Program-made: the position numbers and the translations under genes
In this document: positions 41,684 through 51,284 of the stretch, in pieces
Layout of the letters: each line of letters opens with the position of its first letter
Numbering within the stretch: position 1 is the first letter of the stretch
Assembly (NCBI RefSeq): GCF_014171595.1
Contig: NZ_CP050451.1
Span: 4,216,001 to 4,280,000 of the forward strand
Direction of reading: 5' to 3'
Length of the DNA: 64,000 bases
DNA from: Massilia sp. Se16.2.3
GTDB taxonomy: Bacteria; Pseudomonadota; Gammaproteobacteria; Burkholderiales; Burkholderiaceae_D
Notes under the pieces: generated by a model
The model's database searches: none
What the model saw: only the letters and a program-made list of their open reading frames with translations
What the model was told of the DNA's origin: nothing

Positions 41684-43101
41684 ATGTTTCGACGACTCTT
41701 TCTCGCCCTGCTGAGCTTTGCCTTCTCCCTGCCTGGCTGGGCCTGCATGCCGCCCACCCAGGGCGAGAGCGCAGGCTTCGTGCGGCCCGACCTGGGACGG
41801 CTGCCGAAAAACGCACTCGGCGTGATGTTCAACCCGCCTGGCGACAGGGTGAGCGCGCGCGACTTCCAGGTCAGCTCCGCGCAGGACAAGCGCCTGCTCG
41901 CCGTGCGCGTGCGCGAATTCGGCAAGAACATCGCCTGGGTGCGGCTCGAGCTGGCCGGGGGGTTCCAGCCCGGCGCCAGCTACACCTTCCGCTACCTGCC
42001 CCGCCATGGCGACTGGGAATATCCCGACCGGATGAGCGTGGCCATCGACGATGCGATCGTCTCCACCGATGGCCCTTATGCGCTCGCACTCGAACCCCGG
42101 CCCCGTCACCGCGCGATCCGGGTGCCGACTTCCTCGGGCGAGTGCTTCGCGCCGTCTGCGGCGATGGTGCGGGAGTTCGCCCATACCGTTCCGCCGGCGC
42201 TCGCGCCCTATGCCGATGCGCTGCATTACGAGGATTATCTGGCTCCCGTCGCAGGGCGCGGCCCCGCAGCTGCAAGTCTCAGCGACGGCTGGCGCAGCAT
42301 GCCGACGCTGTACGAGAGATTCCGTTACTCGCTCGGAGGAGAAGCCAGCAAGCACTACAGCATGCGCAACAATGCCGTGGTCGTCGCTTGCGGCGTACGT
42401 GCGCCCCTCATGCGGCTGAGCAGCAGCGTTACCTTTCCCGAACTCGACTTCCGCGAACACCGGCTGCCTGCAGTCGATATCGACATGAACCGGGACGTCG
42501 CAGGGCAGTGCAGCCAGCTCGACGCCTTGCTTGCCAGCCTCGACCCGCGTGCGCCGGAGACAGGCTTGCGCGAACTGTGCCGCAACTACCTGTTCGTCAT
42601 GTACCCGATGAGCGATCTCGGCATGCGCGGCACCCAGCGGGCAGCCTTCGAACTGGACGAATGGAAGCGTGCGCTGTCCTTCTTCCGGGGTATGTCGCCA
42701 ACCTGCACGCTGACCGGCCTGGCCCATCTGTGGCATACGGGGCGGTACCGGACAGACCCGCCGGCACTGCACCAGCTGGGCACGGCCCTGGGTGAAGGCA
42801 TCGGCGGCGCCGACGCGCCAACCGCCGAGGCGGCCATCCATGCGCTGGGCTACCTCGTCGACCAGCTCCCGCCGCGTACCGGGCCGGCATCGCGCGGAAC
42901 CTGCTGGCGCCCGTCCAGCCGGCGCTGGTAGAGGCGCTGGCGAGCGACCGCCCGCCCCGGCCGGATGAGGTCGCCCGACTGATCGTCCTGGGCGGCAGGC
43001 CGACGCCGGCGCTGCGCCGGCTACTGCAGGATATCGTCAGGCGCGGGGCGCCCGCGACCCTGCAGGCGCGCGCGATTCTTGCCGTCGAAAGCGCCCGCTA
43101 A
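41684..43101 (+). pseudogene. Secreted hypothetical protein, one frame break, stop inside a repeat
   Basis: A protein of about 472 residues with a signal peptide (FLALLSFAFSLPGWA) and no recognised domain. Motif-like stretches are RNNAVVVACGVRAPLMRLSS and CRNYLFVMYPMSDLGMRGTQ. The open frame stops at 42931, but a one-base shift near 42880 restores RAGIARNLLAPVQPALVEAL and continues to TAA 43101. That stop codon is formed by the left end of the palindromic repeat at 43099, so the original C-terminus may have been longer. Function not recognised. Confidence 0.6.
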
Positions 43102-43258
43102 GTACTCGACCGAAAATAAATGGGAGTTTTGGCAAACAGAACTGGATGCGGTGCAAGGCGGCGAGCGCGCCGCAGTGCGAGCACTGCAAGCGCGAACCGA
43201 CGCAGCAACGCGCCGGTTCTGGAAGCCAAAAACACATTTATTTTTGGGTGAGTACTTA
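43099..43258. repeat. 160-bp imperfect palindromic element (MITE/REP-like)
   Basis: The left arm TAAGTACTCGACCGAAAATA and the inverted right arm TAAGTACTCACCCAAAAATA are nearly identical. The match continues through AATG, a short variable part and TTTTGGC. The centre is itself palindromic (GCAGTGC-GA-GCACTGC). The whole unit could fold into one long hairpin. It is AT-rich at the ends in a GC-rich region and carries no transposase. Such units are usually small non-autonomous elements present in many copies. Confidence 0.75.
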
Positions 43259-43366
43259 AGTCCCTGTGCCGACCCGGTCACCGGCGCGCGAGGACAGGCA
43301 TTGCGCCCGCCTGCGTGCCGACACGCGATGTACAATGCCGCCTTTGCACATCCACGCCCAACCACC

Positions 43367-43576
43367 ATGAAACCCGCTCGCACCCTCACCTTCAAATGCG
43401 CCAAGTGCGCCAAGAACGTCACCGTCTTCCTGCAGAAAGTCTCGGCCTGCTCGCACATCCAGCCTTACCAGGGCATCTGCGGCTGCGGCGAAGTACGCCG
43501 CCATGCAACCGGCAATCCGGACGCCGTGAAATCGTTCATGGAGTCGGGCGACGGCAACTGGCATCACCATCATTGA
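43367..43576 (+). CDS. Small zinc-ribbon-like hypothetical protein
   Basis: A 69-residue protein from ATG 43367. CAKCAKNVTVF and, later, CSHIQPYQGICGCGEV give two CxxC/CxC pairs that could bind one zinc. The end is GDGNWHHHH, a natural His tail. It is followed at one base by the methyltransferase gene, so the two are probably co-transcribed. Function unknown. Confidence 0.65.
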   Translation: MKPARTLTFKCAKCAKNVTVFLQKVSACSHIQPYQGICGCGEVRRHATGNPDAVKSFMESGDGNWHHHH

Positions 43577-43577
43577 C

Positions 43578-44716
43578 ATGACGCGTATCGAATGGCAGGA
43601 AGGTGGCGGGCAGCGCTCGGCGCTGTGGCGTTCCGGGAGCGGCTGGCCGGCCCCTCAAAAGATCGTGATCGCCGACGACACGATGACGGCCGATGCGGCC
43701 TACCGCCTGGCGCTGGACGGCACCGCCCTGCTCTGGCGCGGCGACTTCCAGAATGCGCGCCAGCTGCTGCAGGCGCTCGCGCGCCGCATCGACCAGAAGC
43801 CGGCACGCTCAAAACGCGTCAAGGCTGGCGCCATCGCGCCGACAATCACAGAACAGTTCCACCGGCACCGCCTGGCGCAGCTGCAGCGTGCGCGCACGCT
43901 GGCCATGCTCCTGATCCCGTTCGATCTCGACTACACGATCCCGCTGCGCCGCGCCCCCGATGTGCGCCAGGCCTGCAACGAGGCCTATGGCGCACAGCAG
44001 GAACCGTTCGTGGTCTCGCTGCGCGAGCTGCTCGGCCTGATCGGTGCGCACGAATGGCGCAGCAAGGGCGTGCCGATTCCGGCGCTCGATGCACGCATCC
44101 ATCCCCGGTACGGCGTGTTCTCGCCGGTGCGCGGCGAATACGTCGAGCTGGTGGCGCAGGCGCCCTTGCCCGCCCATGCGAAGACCGCCTTCGATATCGG
44201 CGCCGGCACCGGCGTACTCTCCGCCGTGCTGGCGCGCCGTGGCCTGCGGCGCGTCCTGCCACCGACATGGACGCGCGGGCGCTCGGCTGCGCGCGCGAAA
44301 ATATCGCGCGCCTTGGCCTGGACGAACAGGTCGACGTGGTCGAGGCCGACCTGTTCCCCGCAGAACCAGGCCGACCTCGTCGTCTGCAATCCGCCATGGC
44401 TGCCGGGAAAACCCAGTTCCGCGATCGAATATGCGATCTACGATCCGGACAGCCGCATGCTGCGCGGCTTCCTCGGCGCATTGAAGGATCACCGGCACCC
44501 GGCGGCGAAGGCTGGCTGGTCCTGTCGGATTTTGCCGAGCACCTCGGCCTGCGTTCGCGCGAGCAGCTGCTGGGCTGGATCGCAGCGGCCGGGCTGGCAG
44601 TGGCGGCCCGTCACGACGTGCGTCCGACCCATCCGAAGGCCCAGGATGCGGACGATCCGCTGCATGCGGCGCGGGCGAAGGAAGTGACCTCGCTGTGGCG
44701 CCTGCGCGTCGCATAG
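43578..44716 (+). pseudogene. Class I SAM-dependent methyltransferase, three frame breaks
   Basis: The protein of about 380 residues has to be read across frames. The N-terminal part runs from ATG 43578 to AFDIGAGTGVLSAVLARRG (SAM-binding loop). Then comes ATDMDARALGCARENIARLG in a second frame from about 44255. The catalytic NPPW (DLVVCNPPWLPGKPSSAIEY) is back in the first frame from about 44362. Last comes GEGWLVLSDFAEHLGLRSRE to the end from about 44500. NPPW motifs are typical of N-methyltransferases acting on Gln or nucleobases (HemK/RsmC type). The exact substrate is unknown. Confidence 0.75.
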
Positions 44717-44802
44717 CCGGCTTCCTGACGCGCGGAATGCCCCGAAAACGGACGGCGCATTCACATATTTGCATCCTGCGGCGCGAAGCAGTACAATAGC
44801 GC

Positions 44803-44879
44803 TGCGGGGTGGAGCAGTCTGGCAGCTCGTCGGGCTCATAACCCGAAGGTCACAGGTTCAAATCCTGTCCCCGCAACCA
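44803..44879 (+). tRNA. Initiator tRNA-Met (CAT)
   Basis: A 77-base cloverleaf with anticodon CAT, an anticodon stem of three G-C pairs (GGG/CCC), the A11-T24 pair and an encoded CCA: all initiator features. Position 1 is T facing A72; E. coli has C there, leaving the pair open. The U1-A72 pair here is weak but formally paired. Confidence 0.93.
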
Positions 44880-44945
44880 AACACGAGTATCAAACGAGCC
44901 CGACTCTTGCAGCCGGGCTTTTGTTTTCTGGGCCCTGCACGCCGG

Positions 44946-45197
44946 ATGAGAGACAAGAAAGACAACGCCACGATCGATCTGCCGGGTTTCGAAGCGGTCG
45001 CTCCGCTCGAAGCCGGCGTTCTCGCCCAGGCCGCGCAGCTTGACTCCAGGCGCGCACCCCGTCCCCGTCGCACGGCCTTGAAGCAGGAACAGATATCCCT
45101 GCTCGAAGAAACCGATACCACCGGCCTGCCCGTCTGGCGCCGCGACGATCACCTTGATTTGACCGGATTGCCGGTCTGGGCGCCGGCTCCAGATTAG
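44946..45197 (+). CDS. Small hypothetical protein with repeated TGLPVW
   Basis: An 83-residue, charged, Pro-rich protein that begins MRDKKDNATIDLPGF and ends with two TGLPVW motifs (TTGLPVWRRDDHLDLTGLPV). It has no signal peptide or known domain. It lies just after the initiator tRNA and 34 bp before dbpA. The repeated motif suggests a short linear binding element, but nothing more can be said. Confidence 0.5.
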   Translation: MRDKKDNATIDLPGFEAVAPLEAGVLAQAAQLDSRRAPRPRRTALKQEQISLLEETDTTGLPVWRRDDHLDLTGLPVWAPAPD

Positions 45198-45231
45198 TCG
45201 GCCCTCGCTCTCTGTACTGGCTGGAGCCCGC

Positions 45232-46638
45232 ATGACTACTTCTTTCTCCGCGCTGCCGCTGGCACCGCAATTCCTCGCCAACCTGGGTACGCTCGGCTAC
45301 AACGAGATGACCCCGATCCAGGCCGAGAGCCTGCCTGCCGTGCTTGAAGGGCGCGACCTGATCGCGCAGGCGGCCACCGGCAGCGGCAAGACGGCGGCCT
45401 TCGGCATCGGCATCCTGAACAAGCTCAATCCCGCCTGGTTCGCAGTGCAGGGCCTGGTGCTGTGCCCGACGCGCGAACTGGCCGACCAGGTAGCCGGCGA
45501 ACTGCGGCGCCTGGCGCGCGGCGTCGGCAACGTCAAGATCCTCACGCTCACCGGCGGCGTCGCCATGCGCCCGCAGATTGCCTCGCTCGAGCATGGCGCC
45601 CACATTGTCGTCGGTACGCCGGGCCGCATCCGCGACCACCTCGGCCGCGCCACGCTCGACCTGTCGAAAGTCCAGACCCTCGTGCTCGACGAAGCCGACC
45701 GCATGACCGACATGGGTTTCTACGACGAGATCGCGAACATCGTGACGGCCTGCCCCCAACGCCGCCAGACCCTGCTGTTCTCGGCCACCTACCCCGACGA
45801 CATCCGCCACGCCACCGCCGGCTTCCTGGTCGACCCGCTCGAAGTGGTGGTGGAAAGCCGCCACGACGACAGCAAGATCGAGCAGCGCTTCTATGAAGTC
45901 GGCTTCGACAACCGCGACGAGGCCGTGGCCCGCCTGCTGCGCCACTATAGGCCGGTGTCGGCGCTGGCCTTCTGCAATACCAAGGCCCATTGCCGCGAAC
46001 TGGCCGACACCCTGCGCGACCAGGGTTTCTCGGCGCTCGCCCTGTACGGCGAACTCGAACAGCGCGAACGCGACGAGATCCTGATCCTGTTCGCCAACCG
46101 CAGCTGTTCCGTGCTGGTGGCCACCGACGTCGCGGCGCGCGGCCTCGACATCGCCAACCTGGAAGCGGTGATCAATGTCGACGTGTCGAAAGACGCCGAA
46201 GTGCACGTGCACCGCATCGGCCGTACGGGACGCGGCAGCGAGACGGGCCTGGCCCTGTCGCTGTGCGCACCGAACGAAAAGAAATGGGTACGCCTGATCG
46301 AGGAAATGCAGGGTTCGCCGGCCAGCTGGTACAAGCTCGACGACCTGGGCGACTCCGTCCTGCCCGCGGAGCCGGCGCCGATGATGACCCTCGTCATTTC
46401 CGGCGGCAAGAAGGACAAGCTGCGTCCGGGCGACGTGCTGGGCGCGCTCACCGGCGACGCCGGTCTCGCCAAGGAACAAGTAGGCAAGATCAATGTTACC
46501 GAGTTCCAGACCTATGTCGCGATTGCGCGCGAGGCGGCCGACATGGCCTTCCGCAAGCTCAACGCGGGAAACCGCCTCGGACCGGACTTCGGCAACTTCA
46601 AGGGCCGCAGTTTCAAGATGCGTTTCCTCGAGCTCTGA
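45232..46638 (+). CDS. dbpA: ATP-dependent RNA helicase DbpA
   Basis: A 468-residue DEAD-box helicase. Motifs: Q motif (YNEMTPIQAESLPAVLEGRD), Walker A AATGSGKT, PTRELA, DEAD in LVLDEADRMTD, SAT, and HRIGRTGR. The C-terminal domain (KINVTEFQTYVAIAREAADM, then GNFKGRSFKMRFLEL) is the RNA-binding domain that directs DbpA to hairpin 92 of 23S rRNA. It acts in assembly of the large ribosomal subunit. The frame is intact. Confidence 0.93.
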   Translation: MTTSFSALPLAPQFLANLGTLGYNEMTPIQAESLPAVLEGRDLIAQAATGSGKTAAFGIGILNKLNPAWFAVQGLVLCPTRELADQVAGELRRLARGVGNVKILTLTGGVAMRPQIASLEHGAHIVVGTPGRIRDHLGRATLDLSKVQTLVLDEADRMTDMGFYDEIANIVTACPQRRQTLLFSATYPDDIRHATAGFLVDPLEVVVESRHDDSKIEQRFYEVGFDNRDEAVARLLRHYRPVSALAFCNTKAHCRELADTLRDQGFSALALYGELEQRERDEILILFANRSCSVLVATDVAARGLDIANLEAVINVDVSKDAEVHVHRIGRTGRGSETGLALSLCAPNEKKWVRLIEEMQGSPASWYKLDDLGDSVLPAEPAPMMTLVISGGKKDKLRPGDVLGALTGDAGLAKEQVGKINVTEFQTYVAIAREAADMAFRKLNAGNRLGPDFGNFKGRSFKMRFLEL

Positions 46639-46765
46639 CAAGTGGGCGCGTGCGCGGAACTCCTCGGTGCCGTCCGCGGCCGGCGATGCCGCGCACGTTT
46701 GACTCAGCAGCGACACAATTGCTGCAAATCTGGCATGATTTTGCTAAAGATAAACTTTTAGCCCA

Positions 46766-48312
46766 ATGACCAGTCCAAGCACAACCATCTACACCCCGTT
46801 CGCGGACGGACGTACGGTGCACGACATCGTCGAGCACAGTCCCGCGCTGGTGAACGAAGCGTGGTGCAGGAATCTGTTACGCCGGGTCCTCGATTCGCTC
46901 GAACAGCAATATGCCAGCGGGGCGCCGCACCGCCGCATCTCGCCCGAGACCCTGGTCATGCTCAACAACGGCGAAGCGCTGCTGCTGCCCGCGGCCGAGG
47001 ATGGCGGCGAGGAATTGGCCGGCGCCGAGCCCACGCTGGCCGGCGACCTGCATGCGCTGGCACAGGTGGTGCACTACGCCATCACCGCCGAACTGCCGCC
47101 CGATGGCCCGGTCGGCCCCCGCCTCTACGACAACTACAGCGACGAGCTGACCCAGGGCATCGACCGCTGCCTTGGTCCCAACCTGCGCCTGCGCCCGAAA
47201 ACGGTTCCCGAGATGCGCAGCCTGCTTGGCCTGGAAGGCGGCGCGTTCGCGGGTGGCGAGGCGCGGGCGCAGGACGATTCGCTGCCACAACTTCACGGCG
47301 CCGGCCCGGTACAGTCTCGCATTGTCCTCCAGCCGGAAAACGCGGCCATGACAGGCGAGCACGCGCTGGACGCCGCGCATGGGGCGGGGCCGATGCATGC
47401 GAACGACACCGGCCTGCACGCGGCTCCGGTCGAGGCCCACGGCATTGCCGGCTTTGCGCCGGTGGACACCGCCCTGCCGCAAGCGGCCGTCCGCGCAACC
47501 GCCGCGCATGCGGAGGCGAGCCTGCTGCGCCAGAGCGCGACTGAGGCCGGCCCAACCGCCGCGACGGTCGCCACGCCGGCCCCGGCAAAAGGACCGGCCG
47601 GCGCTGCCGCCGCAACACCGGCCTTCGGACACGCGCCATGGGAAGGCAGCCGCCAGCGCCGCATCCAGCGCTGGGCCATGATCGCCGGCGCGGCCGTCGT
47701 CCTGCTGGCGGCGGCGGGTGGCGCCCTCGTCTCCTTCCTGCAGCAGAGCGATTCGGCCGATATTCCCGCGCTCGCGCTGCCGCCTGCCGCACCCGCCGCG
47801 GCGGGTCCCGACGCCGGCGCCGCCATACCGGCCGATACGGCAACGGCAAACGCATCCGGCGCGGTACAGGATAGTGGCAGTATGCCGGCGCCAAACGCGC
47901 AGGCGCCCCTTGACCCCGGCGCGCCTGCGGACGCCTCCGGCAATGCCCCGGGCGCCATCGCCTCGGGCGCGGCAGATCCCGCAGCCGTCGCTGCTGCGCC
48001 GGGCACCGCCCGGAACCGGGCGTCTTGCCCGGCGCCCCGCCGGGGACGACGCCTGGCCTTGCTGGCGCGCGCAGCGCCGACGCGGTCGTCAACGGCACGA
48101 CCTATAAACTGCGTATCAAGCCCTGGGGCACGGTGTACGTGAACGGCGTTGCCCGCGGCGTCAGCCCGCCGGTCAAGCGCCTCACGCTCGGCCCGGGCAA
48201 GCACACGATCCGGATCGTCAACCCGAACTTCCCCGAGCACGTGAGGACCCTCACGGCCGGCGGACAGGAAGGTGCGACGATCGAACACGATTTCACGGCT
48301 CCGGCCGATTAA
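46766..48312 (+). pseudogene. Kinase-like membrane protein with PEGA-type end, one frame break
   Basis: The N-terminal 150 residues resemble the C-lobe of a Ser/Thr kinase (ISPETLVMLNNGEALLLPAA, then LAGDLHALAQVVHYAITAEL) but have no ATP loop or catalytic HRD/DFG. A long Ala/Pro linker follows, with one membrane segment (WAMIAGAAVVLLAAAGGALV). Near 48000-48020 the frame shifts, and a PEGA-like domain follows (YKLRIKPWGTVYVNGVARGV, then KHTIRIVNPNFPEH) to 48312. A lipoprotein gene follows after 10 bp. Inference: this is a pseudokinase partner of that lipoprotein, possibly linked to type VI secretion. Confidence 0.6.
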
Positions 48313-48322
48313 GGAAGCTGCC

Positions 48323-48799
48323 ATGACCCGTTTCCTCCCGCCTCGCCTGTTCTGCGCGCTGCTGGCGAGTGCCCTCCTTGCCGGCTGCGCCGAGCTGGCG
48401 CCCATTTTCGACCGCAAGGCCGAACCCGAGCGCGACCGTACTCCGGCCCGCGAAGCCAGCCGCGGCGAGGCGCGTACCTCCGCGCGCAGCGATCCGCGCG
48501 CCGACTCCGGCCGCGACCAGGTGGCCCTGCGCGAAGGCATCCGTCTCTACAACGAGGGCGATTTCAACGGCGCCATCAAACGCCCGGGCTCGGCCGACAT
48601 CCGCGGCGGCTCGCCGCTGCGCACGCGCGTCACCGCCCTGAAGTACACGGCATTCAGCTATTGCGTCACCTCGCGCCCGAAGCAATGCGAGCAGGCTTTC
48701 GAGAAGATCCTGAAGATCGACCCCGACTTCACGCTCGAACCGGGCGAACAGGGCCACCCGCTGTGGGGACCGGCTTTCGAGCGCGCCAAGCGTAACTGA
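48323..48799 (+). CDS. TssQ-like lipoprotein with TPR-type domain
   Basis: A 158-residue protein. It starts MTRFLPPRLFCALLASALLAGC (lipobox LAGC) after an AAGGAAG site. The C-terminal part (LREGIRLYNEGDFNGAIKR, then LKYTAFSYCVTSRPKQCEQ and GEQGHPLWGPAFERAKR) matches the pattern of TssQ-family, type VI secretion-associated lipoproteins. No tss genes are in view, so the link to secretion rests on family resemblance. It is co-directional with the kinase-like gene before it. Confidence 0.65.
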   Translation: MTRFLPPRLFCALLASALLAGCAELAPIFDRKAEPERDRTPAREASRGEARTSARSDPRADSGRDQVALREGIRLYNEGDFNGAIKRPGSADIRGGSPLRTRVTALKYTAFSYCVTSRPKQCEQAFEKILKIDPDFTLEPGEQGHPLWGPAFERAKRN

Positions 48800-48870
48800 A
48801 GGGCGGCGCCAGCCCAGCCTGGCGCTGTGCCGCCAGGCTGGGCTGCCTCGGTCCCTAGCCCTGTCGGCCC

Positions 48871-50476
48871 CTACCCCTTGATGTTGACGCTGGCCGGGAA
48901 GGTCGGTGCGCGGCGGCGCTTGCTGGCCTGTTCGTAGGCATAGGCCATGCCGATCAGCGTCGCTTCGCTCCAGGCGCCGCCAACAAACGACAGCCCGACC
49001 GGCAAGCCGTGCACGAAACCGGCCGGCACCGTGATGTGCGGGTAGCCCGCCACCGCCGCCGGCGACGAGAAGCTCATGCCGTAATGGTCGCCGTTGATGT
49101 AGTCGGTCAGCCAGGCCACGCCGCCGGTGGGCGCCACCGGGGCGTCGAGCTTGTGCTCGCGCATCACCTTGTCGATCCCCTCCTCGCGCGCGTAGCGCCG
49201 GTTGTTCGCCAGCGCCTCGCGGTAGGACTTCGCGTCCAGTCCTGGCTTGCCCTGGGCGGCGACCAGGTGCTCCTGGCCGAAATAAGGCATTTCCCGGCTG
49301 GCGTTCTTTTCGTTGAAGGCGATCACGTCCGCCATGTTCTTTACCGGCGCATGGGGCGCGTAGCCTTCCAGGTAAGCAGCGAGGTCAGGCTTGAATTCGC
49401 AGAGCAGCACTTCGACTTCGGTCTCGTTGTACTTGTCGGTGTTCGGCACCTTGACATCGACCAGGATCGCACCCTGCTCCTTCAGGATCGCCAGCTCCTT
49501 CTCGACGATCGCGTCGATGGCGGTGCTGCCGCCGAAGAAATTGCGCGCCACGCCAATGCGCTTGCCGCGCAGGCCATCGGGACGCAGCGCCGCGGCGTAA
49601 TCGCTGCCCTTGCCGGCGCTGTCCTTTGTGACCTCGTCGCTCGCGTCGACGCCCGTCATTGCCGCCAGCATCAGGGCGGCATCGGCCACGCTGCGCGTCA
49701 TTGGCCCGGCGGTGTCCTGCGAGTGCGCAATCGGAATGATGCCGCTGCGGCTGACCAGGCCCAGTGTCGGCTTGAAGCCGACGATGCCGCAGCTCGAGCT
49801 GGGCGAGACGATCGAGCCGTCGGTTTCGGTGCCGACGGCGAGCGTGGCCAGGCTGGCGGCGATGGCCGCGCCGGAGCCGGAACTCGACCCGCTCGGATTG
49901 CGGTCGAGCGCGTAGGGGTTGCGGGTCTGGCCGCCGCGTCCACTCCAGCCGCTGACGGAATGGGTGGACCGCATGTTCGCCCATTCCGACAGGTTGGTCT
50001 TGCCGATGATCACGGCGCCGGCAGCGCGCAGGCGCTCGGCAACGAAGGCATCGCGGGTGGCGCGCACGCCGGCCAGGGCGAGCGAGCCGGCGCTGGTGCT
50101 CATCTTGTCGCCGGTGGCGATATTGTCTTTCAGAAGCACGGGAATGCCGTGCAGCGGACCGCGCAGCTTGCCGGCCGCGCGTTCACGGTCGAGCTCGGTG
50201 GCGATGGCGACGGCGTCGGGATTGAGTTCGATGACCGCGTTCAGGCGCGACCCGGCCTTGTCGAGGGCCGCGATACGCGCCAGGTAGCGCTCCACCAGCT
50301 TGCGCGAGCTGGTCTTGCCGGCCGCCATGGCCGCGCCCTGCTCGCGTACACCTGCCTCGAGCAAGGCGTCGGTGGCGCCGGCCGCGGCTGCCTTCGGCTT
50401 GGCCGCCATGGCCCCCGCTCGCTCCGGCAACCGCACCCGCCGCCACGCCCAGCCGAACAAAATCCCTGCGATCCAT
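48871..50476 (-). pseudogene. Tat-exported amidase-signature hydrolase, frame break after the signal
   Basis: From ATG 50476 the start MDRRDFVRLGVAAGAVAGAS is a twin-arginine signal. A run of five G at about 50411-50415 shifts the frame, and the mature protein follows as AMAAKPKAAAAGATDALLEA. Amidase core: Lys in GIPVLLKDNIATGD, Ser-Ser in GSSSGSGAAIAASLATLA, and DGSIVSPSSSCGIVGFKP, forming the Ser-Ser-Lys triad. The total is about 535 residues. It is an amide hydrolase of unknown substrate in the periplasm. Losing one G restores the whole gene. Confidence 0.8.
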
Positions 50477-50591
50477 GTGTCCCCCAATTATTTATAGTGA
50501 AGCAATAGGATAGCAGTGCTTGCCATTCGACACCATTTGCACCTGGACAGGCGGTGCGCGTCCGGGACAGCGAATGCTGGCGGCGAAAAAA

Positions 50592-50617
50592 AACGCTGCC
50601 ATCGCGGCAGCGTTTTT
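50592..50617 (-). terminator. Rho-independent terminator of efp
   Basis: A nine-base stem (AACGCTGCC with its complement, five-base loop) flanked by A and T runs on both sides, 24 bp after the efp stop. It could also stop transcription from the other side. Confidence 0.85.
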
Positions 50618-50640
50618 TGTACAACGCAAGCAGGTGTCGA

Positions 50641-51216
50641 TCAGTTACGGACGACGCGCTTGTATTCGTTGGTGCGGGTGTCGATCTCGATGGTGTCATC
50701 CTGGCTCACGAACAGCGGCACCATGACGATGTGCTGGTGGGCTTCGATGGCGTTCTCGATCTTGGCTTCCTTCAGGACGTTGCCCGAAGTATTGCCTTTG
50801 ACCGCAGGCTCCGAGTAGACGACCTGGCGGGCGATCGTGGTCGGCAGTTCGACCGAGATGGCCTTGCCGTCGTAGAACACGGCTTCGCATTCCATACCGT
50901 CTTTCAGGTAGTGGAGCGCGTCGCCCAGGTTTTCTTCTTCGATTTCGAACTGGTTGTACTCTTCGTCCATGAAGACGTACAGCGGATCGGCGAAGTACGA
51001 GTAGGTTACCGGCTTCTTGTCGAGGACGACGACGTCGAACTTGTCATCGCCGCGGAACACGTTTTCCAGCGGTGCGTTGGTCAGAAGATTCTTCATCTTC
51101 CACTTGTAGGTGAAGCCCGTGCGGCTCGAGCCGTTGACATCGGAACGCAGGACGATAAAAGGCTTTTCATCAACCATGATGATGTTGCCGACACGGATCT
51201 CTTTTGCGGGTTTCAT
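50641..51216 (-). CDS. efp: Elongation factor P (Arg32 type)
   Basis: A 191-residue protein of normal length with three beta domains. The tip loop of domain I reads [10 protein letters not shown]; counting from ATG 51216, Arg is residue 32, the position rhamnosylated by EarP in beta- and some gammaproteobacteria. Upstream in the same direction lies earP itself, which fits. EF-P relieves ribosome stalling at proline runs; many of the proteins in this window are Pro-rich. Confidence 0.95.
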   Translation of the reverse strand: MKPAKEIRVGNIIMVDEKPFIVLRSDVNGSSRTGFTYKWKMKNLLTNAPLENVFRGDDKFDVVVLDKKPVTYSYFADPLYVFMDEEYNQFEIEEENLGDALHYLKDGMECEAVFYDGKAISVELPTTIARQVVYSEPAVKGNTSGNVLKEAKIENAIEAHQHIVMVPLFVSQDDTIEIDTRTNEYKRVVRN

Positions 51217-51284
51217 AAGATTAAAAGTAATCAAAAAAAGTGGTTGCAGTAACAGGGCATGATACCACGTAACGGGGGCCTTGC

